From a virus, in the IMG/VR virus record IMGVR_UViG_3300046689_000943, positions 1-23,247 of that record: DNA of 23,247 nucleotides; one strand, 5' to 3'. Below the pieces are notes generated by a model. That model ran no database searches and had not been told where the DNA came from. It saw nothing but the letters and a program-made list of their open reading frames with translations. Position numbers and translations under genes: made by a program. Every line of letters starts with the position of its first letter. Position 1 is the first letter of the stretch. Shown here one piece after another: positions 13,158-21,292 of this stretch.

Positions 13158-14243
13158 TTATGTGACCGGCACCCCGTTGACGAGCACCGTAACCTCGCCC
13201 ACCACGTCAATATCGACTCGCACCGTCGCCGGCCGCGCTGGCGGCAGCGGGCGCGGTGGCCGCTCGCCGCCGGCCGGCGGCGGCCGCTCGGCCGTTTGCG
13301 GAGGCCCGCCGAGCACCTGGGCGATGGACTCGCAGATCACGTCGAAGTGCTTCTCGTAGAGCGCGGCGTCCGCCGTCGAGTCGACGAAGCATGTCTCGAT
13401 CAGAACGGCCGGCATGTCGGTGCCGTTGAGAAACGCGAGGTCCATCCGCTTCTTGCCGCCGCGATCGATGAAGTCGCCGGCGTCCGCGATGGCGGCCGAC
13501 ATCTCGCCCGCGAGCGCTCCTTGCGTGAGGTACAGCACCTCGGTCCCCATCGGCTTCGTGGTCTCGACGTAGGCGTTGAAGTGGACGCTCACGTCCAGCT
13601 CGCGGTCCTGCTTGTTGTGCCACGACACGATGGCGTCGAGGTTCTGGCTCTGCGTGGTTGAGGTGTCATCGTGGAATGTCACGACGTCGACGCCGCGCGC
13701 GGCCAATTTGTCGGCTACAGCCTCGACCACGCGCCGCGCTTCGTCGACCTCGTCGAGAACGCCGCTGGCGCCGCGCACCAGCTTGCCGTGGCCGGAAGAA
13801 ATGGCAACGCGATCATAGGGCATAGCGGCGGTTTCCCCTTGTTCGAACGGAAATACGACCTCGACCTCCTCGTCGGTGGTGAGATCGAGCGCATCCATCA
13901 GGCCGGGCGAGATATCGGCGACGCGGTCGGTCTCGTCGTGCGGTCCCCAGTCGGACGGCCGCGCCACCAGCGCTTTGCCGGTTTTGATGTTGCGCACTAG
14001 CACCCGGACGTCGAGCAGGTCTTCTTTGGACAGGCCGGGGGCGTCGTAGTCCCAGCGGCACGCGATGTAGTATTCGTCGGGGTCCAATCGCCGCGCCAAA
14101 CCGGTGGTGCCCGCTGGCTGGTAGTCCAGAAACAGGTCGGGTGCCATGTCGACCGAGTAGATGAAAGCAAGACCTTCACTGGGAGAAACGCCTTCATCAT
14201 CCGGGCCTCCGAACCAAGACACCTTGCCGCGCAAAGTGGTCAT
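13158..14243 (-). CDS. Endolysin: N-acetylmuramoyl-L-alanine amidase (amidase_3 type)
   Basis: This 361-residue enzyme should cleave the amide bond between N-acetylmuramic acid and L-alanine in peptidoglycan to release progeny. The start at 14243 overlaps the upstream stop (ATGA). Residues 1-132 form an extra N-terminal domain with YYIACRWDY, VRNIKTGKALVARPSDWGPH and VADISPGLMDAL, similar to double-psi beta-barrel-like modules. Residues 145-312 are the zinc amidase: ISSGHG (H152), E165, SVHFNA (H221) and IETCFVD (catalytic E283). A Pro/Arg-rich linker (about 315-340) leads to a short C-terminal strand pair. No signal peptide is visible, so a holin is needed for access. Confidence 0.9.
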   Translation of the reverse strand: MTTLRGKVSWFGGPDDEGVSPSEGLAFIYSVDMAPDLFLDYQPAGTTGLARRLDPDEYYIACRWDYDAPGLSKEDLLDVRVLVRNIKTGKALVARPSDWGPHDETDRVADISPGLMDALDLTTDEEVEVVFPFEQGETAAMPYDRVAISSGHGKLVRGASGVLDEVDEARRVVEAVADKLAARGVDVVTFHDDTSTTQSQNLDAIVSWHNKQDRELDVSVHFNAYVETTKPMGTEVLYLTQGALAGEMSAAIADAGDFIDRGGKKRMDLAFLNGTDMPAVLIETCFVDSTADAALYEKHFDVICESIAQVLGGPPQTAERPPPAGGERPPRPLPPARPATVRVDIDVVGEVTVLVNGVPVT

Positions 14244-14545
14244 GGCTTGACCTGCTCGATCGAGCCGGACGGCACCACGGGCGGCAGCATCCACATTTCC
14301 AGGCTGCCGCGTCGCTCTTGCGGCACCACGCATTCCGCCAGCAGCTTCTGCGAATCTCCGGTCAGGTTGATCATCATCTTCATCAGCTCGAGCTGGTTGG
14401 CGCGGAAATCTTTGCTGCCGAGGAACACTAATGTCGAAAACAAGAGATTGAAAGCGAGCAAGCTGAGCGTAACAGGTTGCGACTTCATCGAGTCGATCAA
14501 CGTGTTCGCAACCTTAGCGCCCTGCTCAGCGATCCCAGGACTCAA
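14240..14545 (-). CDS. One-TM lysis-associated protein (holin or spanin candidate)
   Basis: This 101-residue protein starts at TTG 14545, with AGGAG six bases upstream. A single hydrophobic segment (about 27-43, LSLLAFNLLFSTLVFLG) follows an amphipathic N-terminus (VANTLIDSMKSQP) and precedes a charged helix (NQLELMKMMINLTGDSQKLLAECV). The layout resembles small proteins encoded with endolysins in rhizobial-type phages. It couples to the amidase by ATGA. Holin, pinholin or inner-membrane spanin are the options, and no lipobox gene for an outer spanin was found. Confidence 0.6.
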   Translation of the reverse strand: MSPGIAEQGAKVANTLIDSMKSQPVTLSLLAFNLLFSTLVFLGSKDFRANQLELMKMMINLTGDSQKLLAECVVPQERRGSLEMWMLPPVVPSGSIEQVKP

Positions 14546-14582
14546 ATCTGTTCTCCTGTGCTATGATGCGCAGCGGGATCGG

Positions 14583-14846
14583 TCACTGGTCTCTGTCTGC
14601 CAGATAAACTGCAATCCATTCCTGTTTCAGAATTTCCAGCCGGCCGATGGCTTCCGTGAACTTGATTGTCTCGCTCGCTCTATCTGACCAGTCTCCGTCG
14701 GAATGTTGAAGGATCATGATAACCGACGTAATTTCTCCATTCCTCGCTTCTTTCAAGGCCGTGGCCAGGATGGCGACGATGCTCTCCCGGACTTGGTCTT
14801 CCGCCTTGGGCCTGGGAGCGAGCGAGAGGACAGCGGGATCGGTCAT
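14583..14846 (-). CDS. Conserved-looking small helical protein (87 aa)
   Basis: The protein MTDPAVLSLAPRPKAEDQVR... has ESIVAILATALKEARNGEITSVIMIL, then HSDGDWSDRASE, and a final helix ETIKFTEAIGRLEILKQEWIA. It is soluble and probably an alpha-beta-alpha fold. Its ATG overlaps the stop of the upstream 56-residue gene (ATGA). Small proteins with an ARNGEI-x-xV-style strand are frequent in phage and proteobacterial operons, but no function is known to me. Confidence 0.65.
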   Translation of the reverse strand: MTDPAVLSLAPRPKAEDQVRESIVAILATALKEARNGEITSVIMILQHSDGDWSDRASETIKFTEAIGRLEILKQEWIAVYLADRDQ

Positions 14847-15013
14847 TTTTTCTTGGCGCCCATTTTGGCCTGTCCCTTGCGGTCCTCGGCCTTGTCCTGC
14901 GCGGTTTCTTCGTAGTCTTTCAGCGACACGCCGCGCTTCTTGGCGCCGCGCCGGTCTTCAGCAAGGTCTTTCCTCGAGTTCTCGTAGAGGGGCGCCTTGT
15001 TTTTCGCGGCCAT
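14843..15013 (-). CDS. Small Lys-rich protein (56 aa)
   Basis: This 56-codon gene runs from ATG 15013, with GGAGG six bases upstream, to a TGA overlapping the next start. The protein (MAAKNKAPLYENSRKDLAED...) is highly charged, with RRGAKKRGVSLKDYEE and a Lys-rich end GQAKMGAKKK. It begins inside the last 56 bp of the upstream glycosyltransferase-like gene in another frame. The ribosome site and both tight junctions support it. Its lysine richness suggests nucleic-acid contact, but function is unknown. Confidence 0.68.
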   Translation of the reverse strand: MAAKNKAPLYENSRKDLAEDRRGAKKRGVSLKDYEETAQDKAEDRKGQAKMGAKKK

Positions 15014-15704
15014 TGTCATCCTCCGTGGTCTGATAACTGGTGAAAATGCTGGAGTCGTGATTGGCGCGGAACCACCAGATCGGGAGATCGGGGCAGCGCT
15101 GCTCTACACGTGCAAGTATATTGACCTCCCAGGTCAGCAGCTTGTCTTCCTTGAGGCACCGCATGTATTCGGTTTTGACGGCGCTATCGAGCTTCCTGAC
15201 ATAACGGCATGGCACCACCACGACGCCGCCGCAAAACCGCCAGTTGGGCTGCCGGTCGTCGTGGTTGCGCTGCTTGTCCCAGCATCCCGGGATGGCGATG
15301 GCGCGCTCGTTCTCGGCGCGCCGCAGGAAATCCCGGACGATTTGCTCCGTGACCCCCGGGATATGGAAGATGCCGAAGTCGATCCAGCACGCCACGTCGT
15401 GCGAGGACAGCGCAAACCGCTCGGCCACCTGCACCAGACACTCGATCTTCTGCGCCATCACGATGTGATACTGGACCGAGTTCTTGCGCGGATTGTCCGC
15501 CACCGCATGATCGAACCCGTCCAGGTCGGGGTTCATACACAGATAGTCCCACAGCCAGCAGTCGCTCACCTCGCCCTCGAGCTTGATGAGCGGGTGAGAA
15601 GAAGCGCCAATCGCCATGTGCAGCCTGGCGCCGAGCGCGCGGTACTCCGCTTCCGGGCGCGGGTGCCCTGGGATCGGGACAAAGCCGGTGACCGCGACGA
15701 TCAT
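14958..15704 (-). CDS. Putative glycosyltransferase-like protein (HtrL/YibB-like)
   Basis: The protein is 248 residues from an ATG at 15704 that overlaps the upstream stop (ATGA). It starts with a MIVAVTGFVPIPGHPR strand and has SVQYHIVMAQKIECLVQVAE, the motif CWIDFGIFHIPG (about 108-119), then RFCGGVVVVPCRYV and a final WWFRANHDSSIF. A WxDFGI-x-HI stretch within a GT-A-like alternation of strands and helices resembles the HtrL/YibB family of glycosyltransferase-like proteins. Resemblance is partial, so the enzyme class is tentative. It is co-transcribed with the large GT2 fusion protein. Confidence 0.45.
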   Translation of the reverse strand: MIVAVTGFVPIPGHPRPEAEYRALGARLHMAIGASSHPLIKLEGEVSDCWLWDYLCMNPDLDGFDHAVADNPRKNSVQYHIVMAQKIECLVQVAERFALSSHDVACWIDFGIFHIPGVTEQIVRDFLRRAENERAIAIPGCWDKQRNHDDRQPNWRFCGGVVVVPCRYVRKLDSAVKTEYMRCLKEDKLLTWEVNILARVEQRCPDLPIWWFRANHDSSIFTSYQTTEDDNGREKQGAPLRELEERPC

Positions 15705-17698
15705 GGCGGCACTCCCATGAACGTCAGCACCTCGTCTACGCTCATCACAGCGGTCCACGCCTCGGCATCCCGTACGCCATATGAGACCATGAGCTGCTTC
15801 TCGGCCGGGAAATACGCCAGGCCGGCGGCGAACTCTATCTGGCGGTCGTGAAACACGAATGGCCGTGAGATATGCGTCAGCAGGCTGGCGCGACCGAAGG
15901 CGACGAAGCGGTGCTGGTAGTAGCGGTTGCCGGGACGGCCCGGGATGGTGCGGGCTTCGTGCACCAGCGCGAGATAGCGGCGGGGTGCGACACGGATGAC
16001 CTGCGAGCCGCCGCTGATGTGGCCGGTCTCGATGTCGAGGTCGTAGTGCGCGATCACCTCGCCCTCGGTGTTGACCAGCGTATCGAGCCGATAGACAAAC
16101 ACCAGCTCGCCGTCGATGACCCACGGCATCCAATTCTTCTCGTGGCGGCGCTCGGCGGGCAGCACCTGCTTCCAGCCGACACCATACTGATCCCCCGAAA
16201 TCGGTGCGATGACCTGCTCGCACCATCCCTCCGGGGTGCGCTCGCGCACGCACGAGGAGGTCCACAGCGTGCCCTTCCATTCAAACAGCCTCGAGTCCTC
16301 AAACCCGCGCACCAGCTGATATTGCGGCTCGGGCCAGTCTGGCGGCAACGCCAATTCATGAACCGATCGTTCCTGCCCATGATATGACACCAGATAATTC
16401 CTGGTCCGTATGCAATCCGGGCCGGCGCCGGTTCCGTTGGGGGTGCGGGCGACGTAGTGTCCTTCGCTCGTGATGGCGTAGTTGACCGCGCGCACCAGCA
16501 CGGTGATGCGGCCCAGATGAATGACCACCGACGGGTTGGTGGCGGCGTAGCCGTCGGCCACCGGAATCTCGATCTGTTGTGGCTTGAATGACGGCACGTG
16601 CTCCTTGAGCGGCTGCAGATACCAATACTGGTTGGCGCGCGCCTGCTCGCGCGAGGGCGCCGATGCGGTGCGTGACAGCACAATCTCGTCGCACACTTGC
16701 GCGCCGCGTGAGCGCAGTTGCGGTTCGTACCAGGCGCAGATCGAGAACTCGTCCCTCGCGCCATGCCGGTTCGCGTGGTCATCGACGAACAGCAGGTCGT
16801 CCTTTGGGTATGGCAGCGCCAGCGCGGCGGTCGAGAACAGCAGGCTGGCGTGGTTGTCGCCGCGCTCGCGGTAGTGCTTGGCGAGCGCGACCAGCGGCTC
16901 GGCGCGCGTCGGGCGCATCTGATAAGCCGCCAGCATGTTGAACACGAAGGCGTGGGTCTGGTCCATGTGCTGGCAGCACAGCGCCCGCCGGAACTGGGCG
17001 TACCAGCGTTCCTCTGGAAAGCCGCCCAGCGCGACACGCTCGCGATACGCTTTGATGGCCTCCGTGAAGCGGCCGAGGTCGTAAAGCGTCTGGGCGAGAT
17101 AGAAGGTGTAGCGCTCGACGAGCCCCGGTCTTTTTTCGGTGCGCAGCGCCTTCTCGAGGAGGGCGAGGTCGCGATGTAGTTTTTCTGGCCGGTTGGCGCC
17201 GTCGGCATGGTCTATAAACGCGGCGCCCTCGATTCGGCCAGCGGAGTCCACCTGAAGAAATTCATGCGTGACCCCGACGAACTTGCCGGTGGCGGAGCGG
17301 TGCACGAGGCGGCGGTTGTAGTAGCTCAGGGCGCCGCCGCTGGTCTGGCGCATGTCGTAGGCCGGTCCTCCATTGAGTTTCTTCACCCAATCGGGGTCGG
17401 AAACATTCAGAGACATATCGGCATCACATAAAATCAACCACTCCCATTCGAGCGGGCTCGCGCGCGCGGCCTTGAGGGCGGCGTTGCGGGCCTGCTCGAA
17501 ATTGACGAAGGGCGCCTTCACCAGCTCCAGCGGCTTGCCGGCGTCGGCGAACAGCCTCGTCAGCAGCTCGGGGGTTCCGTCCGTCGAGCCGGTGTCGACC
17601 ACTACGGCGGCGTCGATGTGCGGCAGCAGGCTGGCGACGCAGCGCGGCAGGATGGCGCTTTCGTTCTTTACTATAGCCGACCAGGCGACGACGACCAT
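15701..17698 (-). CDS. GT2 glycosyltransferase - TPR - GH130-like propeller fusion
   Basis: This is a 665-residue three-part protein. Residues 1-190 are a family-2 GT-A domain: SAIVKNES, DTGSTDGT (35-42), an aromatic/acidic region, the metal-binding DAD (92-94) and a THEFLQ segment. About 195-330 are helical repeats (YTFYLAQTLYDLGRFTEAIKAYRERV) of TPR type. About 380-660 resemble the GH130 five-bladed propeller: RGFEDSRLFEW, EKNWMPW, YYQHRFVAF, FAAGLAYFP, MVSYGVRDAEAW. GH130 enzymes act on beta-mannosides. The EDSRL and ENW-type motifs are visible, but catalysis is not proven. It would add, and perhaps recognise, sugars on virion fibres or the host surface. The start lies 1 bp after the previous stop. 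Confidence 0.75.
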   Translation of the reverse strand: MVVVAWSAIVKNESAILPRCVASLLPHIDAAVVVDTGSTDGTPELLTRLFADAGKPLELVKAPFVNFEQARNAALKAARASPLEWEWLILCDADMSLNVSDPDWVKKLNGGPAYDMRQTSGGALSYYNRRLVHRSATGKFVGVTHEFLQVDSAGRIEGAAFIDHADGANRPEKLHRDLALLEKALRTEKRPGLVERYTFYLAQTLYDLGRFTEAIKAYRERVALGGFPEERWYAQFRRALCCQHMDQTHAFVFNMLAAYQMRPTRAEPLVALAKHYRERGDNHASLLFSTAALALPYPKDDLLFVDDHANRHGARDEFSICAWYEPQLRSRGAQVCDEIVLSRTASAPSREQARANQYWYLQPLKEHVPSFKPQQIEIPVADGYAATNPSVVIHLGRITVLVRAVNYAITSEGHYVARTPNGTGAGPDCIRTRNYLVSYHGQERSVHELALPPDWPEPQYQLVRGFEDSRLFEWKGTLWTSSCVRERTPEGWCEQVIAPISGDQYGVGWKQVLPAERRHEKNWMPWVIDGELVFVYRLDTLVNTEGEVIAHYDLDIETGHISGGSQVIRVAPRRYLALVHEARTIPGRPGNRYYQHRFVAFGRASLLTHISRPFVFHDRQIEFAAGLAYFPAEKQLMVSYGVRDAEAWTAVMSVDEVLTFMGVPP

Positions 17699-17699
17699 A

Positions 17700-17954
17700 T
17701 CACCAGCTACCGGTGGGTCCGCTCGCGCCGGTTACGCCGGTTGCGCCGGTTGGACCGCCTGCCGTGCCACTGATGTCCTCCTTGGCATCCATGACCTCGA
17801 TTTCTTCGCCAACGGCTGCCGTTTTCACCAACTGCGCGATCGCTTCCTCGCGACTGGTAGCGGTAACGGTCGTAAGAACGATCGGTAAGGTCTTGCGTGA
17901 TTTAACGACAAAAGTGGACGTCGCAGACCCCGTAGCTCCCGTGGTTCCTGTCAT
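17700..17954 (-). CDS. Small Gly-rich flanked protein (84 aa)
   Basis: The start is the ATG at 17954, with AAAGGAG upstream; an in-frame ATG 12 codons earlier lacks a ribosome site. The protein has short collagen-like stretches at both ends (GTTGATGSAT and GGPTGATGVTGASGPTG) around a 50-residue core, TFVVKSRKTLPIVLTTVTAT then SREEAIAQLVK and EEIEVMDAKE. It lies directly between the portal and the glycosyltransferases and shares the GPTG idiom of the fibre proteins. It might be a minor fibre or decoration subunit or a glycosylation substrate; this is inference. Confidence 0.65.
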   Translation of the reverse strand: MTGTTGATGSATSTFVVKSRKTLPIVLTTVTATSREEAIAQLVKTAAVGEEIEVMDAKEDISGTAGGPTGATGVTGASGPTGSW

Positions 17955-18008
17955 GGTCGTCTCCTTTGGTTTATGGTATGCAGCGTGCAATCGATTACCT
18001 GAACGAAT

Positions 18009-20321
18009 TTATCCTGGCGGGCCGCCAACAGGCACGGGTGGACGCGCACCGGGGCCAGGCGGAGCCGATTGGTTCCCTACCAAGTTGGTCTGCAGCGACT
18101 TTGCTTGAGACATAGAAGACGGCTGGTTGCCCTGTGCCTGCCTGGCGGCTTGGTCCATCGGGCCGCCTGGGGCGGGGCTTCCAGGCGGCCCTGCGGGTGC
18201 GCCGCCGGGAGGAGGGGGCGGTGCGCCCGATTGGGGCCCATTGCCGGGCTGGCCGGCGCCGTGAGCCGCCAGCAGCCCTGCGGTGAGTTCGGATGCGATC
18301 TTCTGGGTGCCGAGCTGGACGCCCATCTGGACGCCCGCCTCGACGCGCTTGTCGAGCGCCTGCTGCTCGGCGCCCTGCTGTTGGGCGGCCTGCTGCTTCT
18401 CCAGCTCGTCGTCGGACGGCACGATGGCGTCGCCGTCGAGCCCGATGGTCTGCGACACGCTGCGCAATATTGAACCTCGTCCTTTGATTCCGATGATTCC
18501 CATATCGATTGGATTAGCTGTGGATTGAAGAAATTCAACCTGTCGTTGGCGCTCGGTCTCACGCTGAATTGCAACGGAAACTCCCTCGACCGAGACGTCT
18601 TCTTCGCCAGTCAAAAGCCCCGTTGTGTCCGTCAGCATCACCAAGTCGATGAGTTGCTGCAATGCCGGCTCGAATATTTCGCGATCAACATTGGCGGCCA
18701 CGCTTTGATGCACCTTGCTCGCATTATTCATCAGCATGGCTAATCCCGACGCGGTGCGGCCGGCGCCGCCACCGGGTTGGCCGCCAATATATTTTGGAAT
18801 GGCGCTGACGTCGTCGGAGAGGTCTACGAAGGCTTTAAAGACCGTGAGCAGGTCCTGGGCATTGCTCTGCGGCTGGAAGAACTCGATCGGCGGCTTGGCG
18901 TTGTTGCCGACCGGGTCGTTGCGTACATGAAAGCGCTTCCAGGGATACAGTTCCTCGCCCGTCTCCTCTGGCGCGAGGCGATCGTCATTAATGACAACCA
19001 TGGGCCCACTTGAAATGGAGAGATTGTTGACGAGGCTGCGCAGCGTGGCGTTGGCAACGTCCTGGAGGTCGGCAATCATGTCGACGAGGCCGTTGCCAAC
19101 GGGCGTGCCGGGAACTTTCTCGAAGCTGGTTATAAAATAGGGCGGTCGTGCGCGCGGCGAGGGAGACAGGTTGGCCTTGATGATGTGCGAGCCGATCACG
19201 AAGACGTCGACGCGGTAGTCGCGCTCGGGGTCGGAGATGCCGGGCATGCCGTAGTCCTGCAGGGTCTCGCCCCAGACGTTGCCGTGGAATTCCATCTGGG
19301 TAATCAAGCCGGAGCGGTTCCAGGCGGGGTTCTCGCGGCTCTCGAGCACGGCGCGCTCGGCGTCGGTGGTGTCCCAGTTGTCGTAGAGGCCGCCGCGTCC
19401 GTACTCGCTCAGCACGGCGCGGACCTCGTCGTGGTCGAAGCCCGGCAGGTCGAGCAGGTCGTTGATCTCGGCGCGGGTGAGGCGCGACTTCTCGATCACG
19501 TTGGCGCTTTCGATGTCGGCGACGCCCGGAGTCCACCACAGGTCGAAGGGCGACACCCGCGACCACATCATCTTCGGGACCTGCTGCACGGATGGCCGGC
19601 TGTTGATCCAGCGCACCTCCGGCATGATCTTGACGGTGGGGCCTTTGATGCAGGCAAACGGGAAGATCGGCAGGTCGACCAGGAATTCGGCAAGGGCGTG
19701 ATAGAACCTGCCCTCGCGCAGGATTTCCTCGATCTTGTCCTGGGCGATGCCGGCTTGGTCGCGGGCCTTCTTCTTGGCGGCTTCGGAGGCGGATTCGAGG
19801 AGGGCCGCTCGGCGTTTGGTGATGTCTTGCGCGTCTGGCGCCTTGCCGGTGACCTGCATCACCATCTGCTGCTCGTGCGCCAGCAGGGCGTCGATCTTCG
19901 CGACGATGTCGGGCGGCACCTCGGGATCGGCGGGCGCGCGGATGCCATAGGGCAGGTCGGCACCGAGGTAGATGTCGCGCAGCAGCGAGGTGGCGGCGCG
20001 GCATTTCTGCGCGGTAAGGCGGGCATAGACTTGGGAGCCGCCGAACTTGGAGACCTCCTGGAACTTGGTGGGGTCGTACTGGCCGTTGAAGGTGCGCAGC
20101 GCGGCGAGCATGCGGTTCGACCAGCCGGCCGCAGTGTTGCGGTGGTTGCGCATGATTTCGAACTGGCCGCGCACGTAGCCGGCGAGCTCGGGGGGGGCGG
20201 GTTGCTGCTGGGGAGCCGCGGCGGCCGAGCGGGCGCGCGCCTGCTCCTGGAGGTGGGCTTCCAGCGCCGCCGGAGGCACGACCTGCAGGACGCTCTGCTG
20301 TCCGAGCGGATTGACGGCCAT
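18009..20321 (-). CDS. Portal protein (P22/podovirus-like, 770 aa)
   Basis: This protein forms the dodecameric ring at one capsid vertex through which DNA is packaged and ejected. Its 770 residues match the large podoviral portals. Visible features are an N-terminal helical region (LAGYVRGQFEIMRNHRNTAA), WSRVSPFDLWWTPGVADIE (about 240-258), FITSFEKVPGTPVGNGLVDM, LVNNLSISSGPMVVINDDRL in the wing/clip region, and the conserved GGGAGRTASGLAMLMNNASK followed by a long Gln-rich helix (LEKQQAAQQQGAEQQALDKR). The last 100 residues are Pro/Gly-rich and disordered. The ATG at 20321 lies 25 bp from the CtrA-like dyad. It is the first gene of the minus-strand block and diverges from the terminase operon. 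Confidence 0.92.
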   Translation of the reverse strand: MAVNPLGQQSVLQVVPPAALEAHLQEQARARSAAAAPQQQPAPPELAGYVRGQFEIMRNHRNTAAGWSNRMLAALRTFNGQYDPTKFQEVSKFGGSQVYARLTAQKCRAATSLLRDIYLGADLPYGIRAPADPEVPPDIVAKIDALLAHEQQMVMQVTGKAPDAQDITKRRAALLESASEAAKKKARDQAGIAQDKIEEILREGRFYHALAEFLVDLPIFPFACIKGPTVKIMPEVRWINSRPSVQQVPKMMWSRVSPFDLWWTPGVADIESANVIEKSRLTRAEINDLLDLPGFDHDEVRAVLSEYGRGGLYDNWDTTDAERAVLESRENPAWNRSGLITQMEFHGNVWGETLQDYGMPGISDPERDYRVDVFVIGSHIIKANLSPSPRARPPYFITSFEKVPGTPVGNGLVDMIADLQDVANATLRSLVNNLSISSGPMVVINDDRLAPEETGEELYPWKRFHVRNDPVGNNAKPPIEFFQPQSNAQDLLTVFKAFVDLSDDVSAIPKYIGGQPGGGAGRTASGLAMLMNNASKVHQSVAANVDREIFEPALQQLIDLVMLTDTTGLLTGEEDVSVEGVSVAIQRETERQRQVEFLQSTANPIDMGIIGIKGRGSILRSVSQTIGLDGDAIVPSDDELEKQQAAQQQGAEQQALDKRVEAGVQMGVQLGTQKIASELTAGLLAAHGAGQPGNGPQSGAPPPPPGGAPAGPPGSPAPGGPMDQAARQAQGNQPSSMSQAKSLQTNLVGNQSAPPGPGARPPVPVGGPPG

Positions 20322-20345
20322 GAGATTGCGTGTAACAGCAAACTG

Positions 20346-20360
20346 TTAAGAGTTTCTTAA
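20346..20360. promoter_or_regulatory. Putative CtrA box in the portal/terminase divergent promoter region
   Basis: A perfect TTAA-N7-TTAA dyad is followed by C on both strands, giving TTAAC at both ends. It sits in the 54-bp gap between the divergent portal (start 20321) and terminase-small (start 20376) genes. It is the only strong regulatory signature in the gap. One bound dimer could switch both operons. The distance to the portal ATG (about 25 bp) could equally mean repression. Confidence 0.65.
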
Positions 20361-20375
20361 CCTTTCGGGCAGAAA

Positions 20376-21026
20376 ATGGCCCAGCGCCCCGGGCGCCAGT
20401 CCTTGGCGGCCACGGAGACGAACTTGATGCCAGACATGCCCGACATGAACGAGGCCAGGCTGGCCGCGCTGGCGCGGGAAATGGCCATGCGGGTGCGTGA
20501 CGCCGCTGCGATCTTTGCGGATTACGGCATCGACGAGACGCAATATTACGAGCTGTCGACGCGCCACGAGTTCTTCAAGCGCGCCATGGAGCAGTTCGCC
20601 CTGGAATGGAACTCGACGCTCTCGACGGCCGACCGGGTGCGGGTGCTGTCCGCCGCGGCGCTCGAGGATGCGCTGCCGATGCTCGGCGCCAGGATGAAAA
20701 GCATGGAGCCCCTGGCCTCGGTCGCCGAGGTCGCCAAGCTGATGGCGCGCAACGCCGGCATCGGCGCCGAGGCCAAGGGCGATGCCAAGAGCAACGAGCG
20801 CTTCGTCATCACCATCAACCTCGGCGACAAGCAAGAAACGTACAACAAGTCGATCGAGGTCAAGCCAAACGACGTCGACCTCGGGGCCAGCGATACCGCC
20901 AACGCGGTCACGGTCGATCTCGGGGCGGCGGAGGCAATCCCGGCGCCGGTGCTCCCTCGGCCGAAGTGGAAAGGTGGAAAGAAGGGCAAGGTGCGCATTT
21001 ATTCGCGCGGCGTGGGAAAGGCATGA
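20376..21026 (+). CDS. Terminase small subunit-like protein
   Basis: This 216-residue protein lies three genes upstream of the large terminase on the same strand, the usual place for the DNA-recognition subunit. The N-terminal half (about 25-125) is helical: EARLAALAREMAMRVRDAAAIFADYG, YYELSTRHEFFKRAMEQFALEWNS, ADRVRVLSAAALEDALPML. This is typical of small terminases with helix-turn-helix and oligomerisation parts. The C-terminus has a beta stretch (RFVITINLGDKQETY) and a Lys-rich tail (KWKGGKKGKVRIYSR). No strong ribosome site precedes 20376. An ATG at 20427 with GGAG nine bases upstream is an alternative start. Confidence 0.66.
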   Translation: MAQRPGRQSLAATETNLMPDMPDMNEARLAALAREMAMRVRDAAAIFADYGIDETQYYELSTRHEFFKRAMEQFALEWNSTLSTADRVRVLSAAALEDALPMLGARMKSMEPLASVAEVAKLMARNAGIGAEAKGDAKSNERFVITINLGDKQETYNKSIEVKPNDVDLGASDTANAVTVDLGAAEAIPAPVLPRPKWKGGKKGKVRIYSRGVGKA

Positions 21027-21274
21027 GGGAGATGAAACCAAACAGGCGCGACTACGGCAAGAACGATCCCCGCTTCGACGACGGCAAATCGCCCGGCATC
21101 CGGCCGGATGATGATGAGGATGACGGGCCAACGTCCTTTCCAGCCCCCGAACCGCTAGAAAACCGCGGCGCTTTCGACACGCAGACCAGCAGACGAGTGC
21201 TGGGCCGAAAGACCGGCGACGACAGCGTCTATTCCCCCGACATTATGCCGCGCAACGACGAGACGGGGACCTGA
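21023..21274 (+). CDS. Small acidic phage protein (83 aa)
   Basis: The start overlaps the previous stop (ATGA). The protein MREMKPNRRDYGKNDPRF is followed by an Asp-rich stretch (RPDDDEDDGP) and a C-terminal region with RRVLGRKTGDDSVYSPDIMP. It is probably disordered. It lies between the small and large terminase genes. No family was recognised. An internal ATG at codon 4 is too close to its ribosome site to be preferred. Confidence 0.6.
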   Translation: MREMKPNRRDYGKNDPRFDDGKSPGIRPDDDEDDGPTSFPAPEPLENRGAFDTQTSRRVLGRKTGDDSVYSPDIMPRNDETGT

Positions 21275-21292
21275 AACGAGAGGAGGAACTCA

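Noticed and set aside
19185-20360. 391-codon plus-strand ORF opposite the portal
   Set aside because: It is an antisense shadow in GC-rich DNA; the portal on the other strand has clear family motifs.
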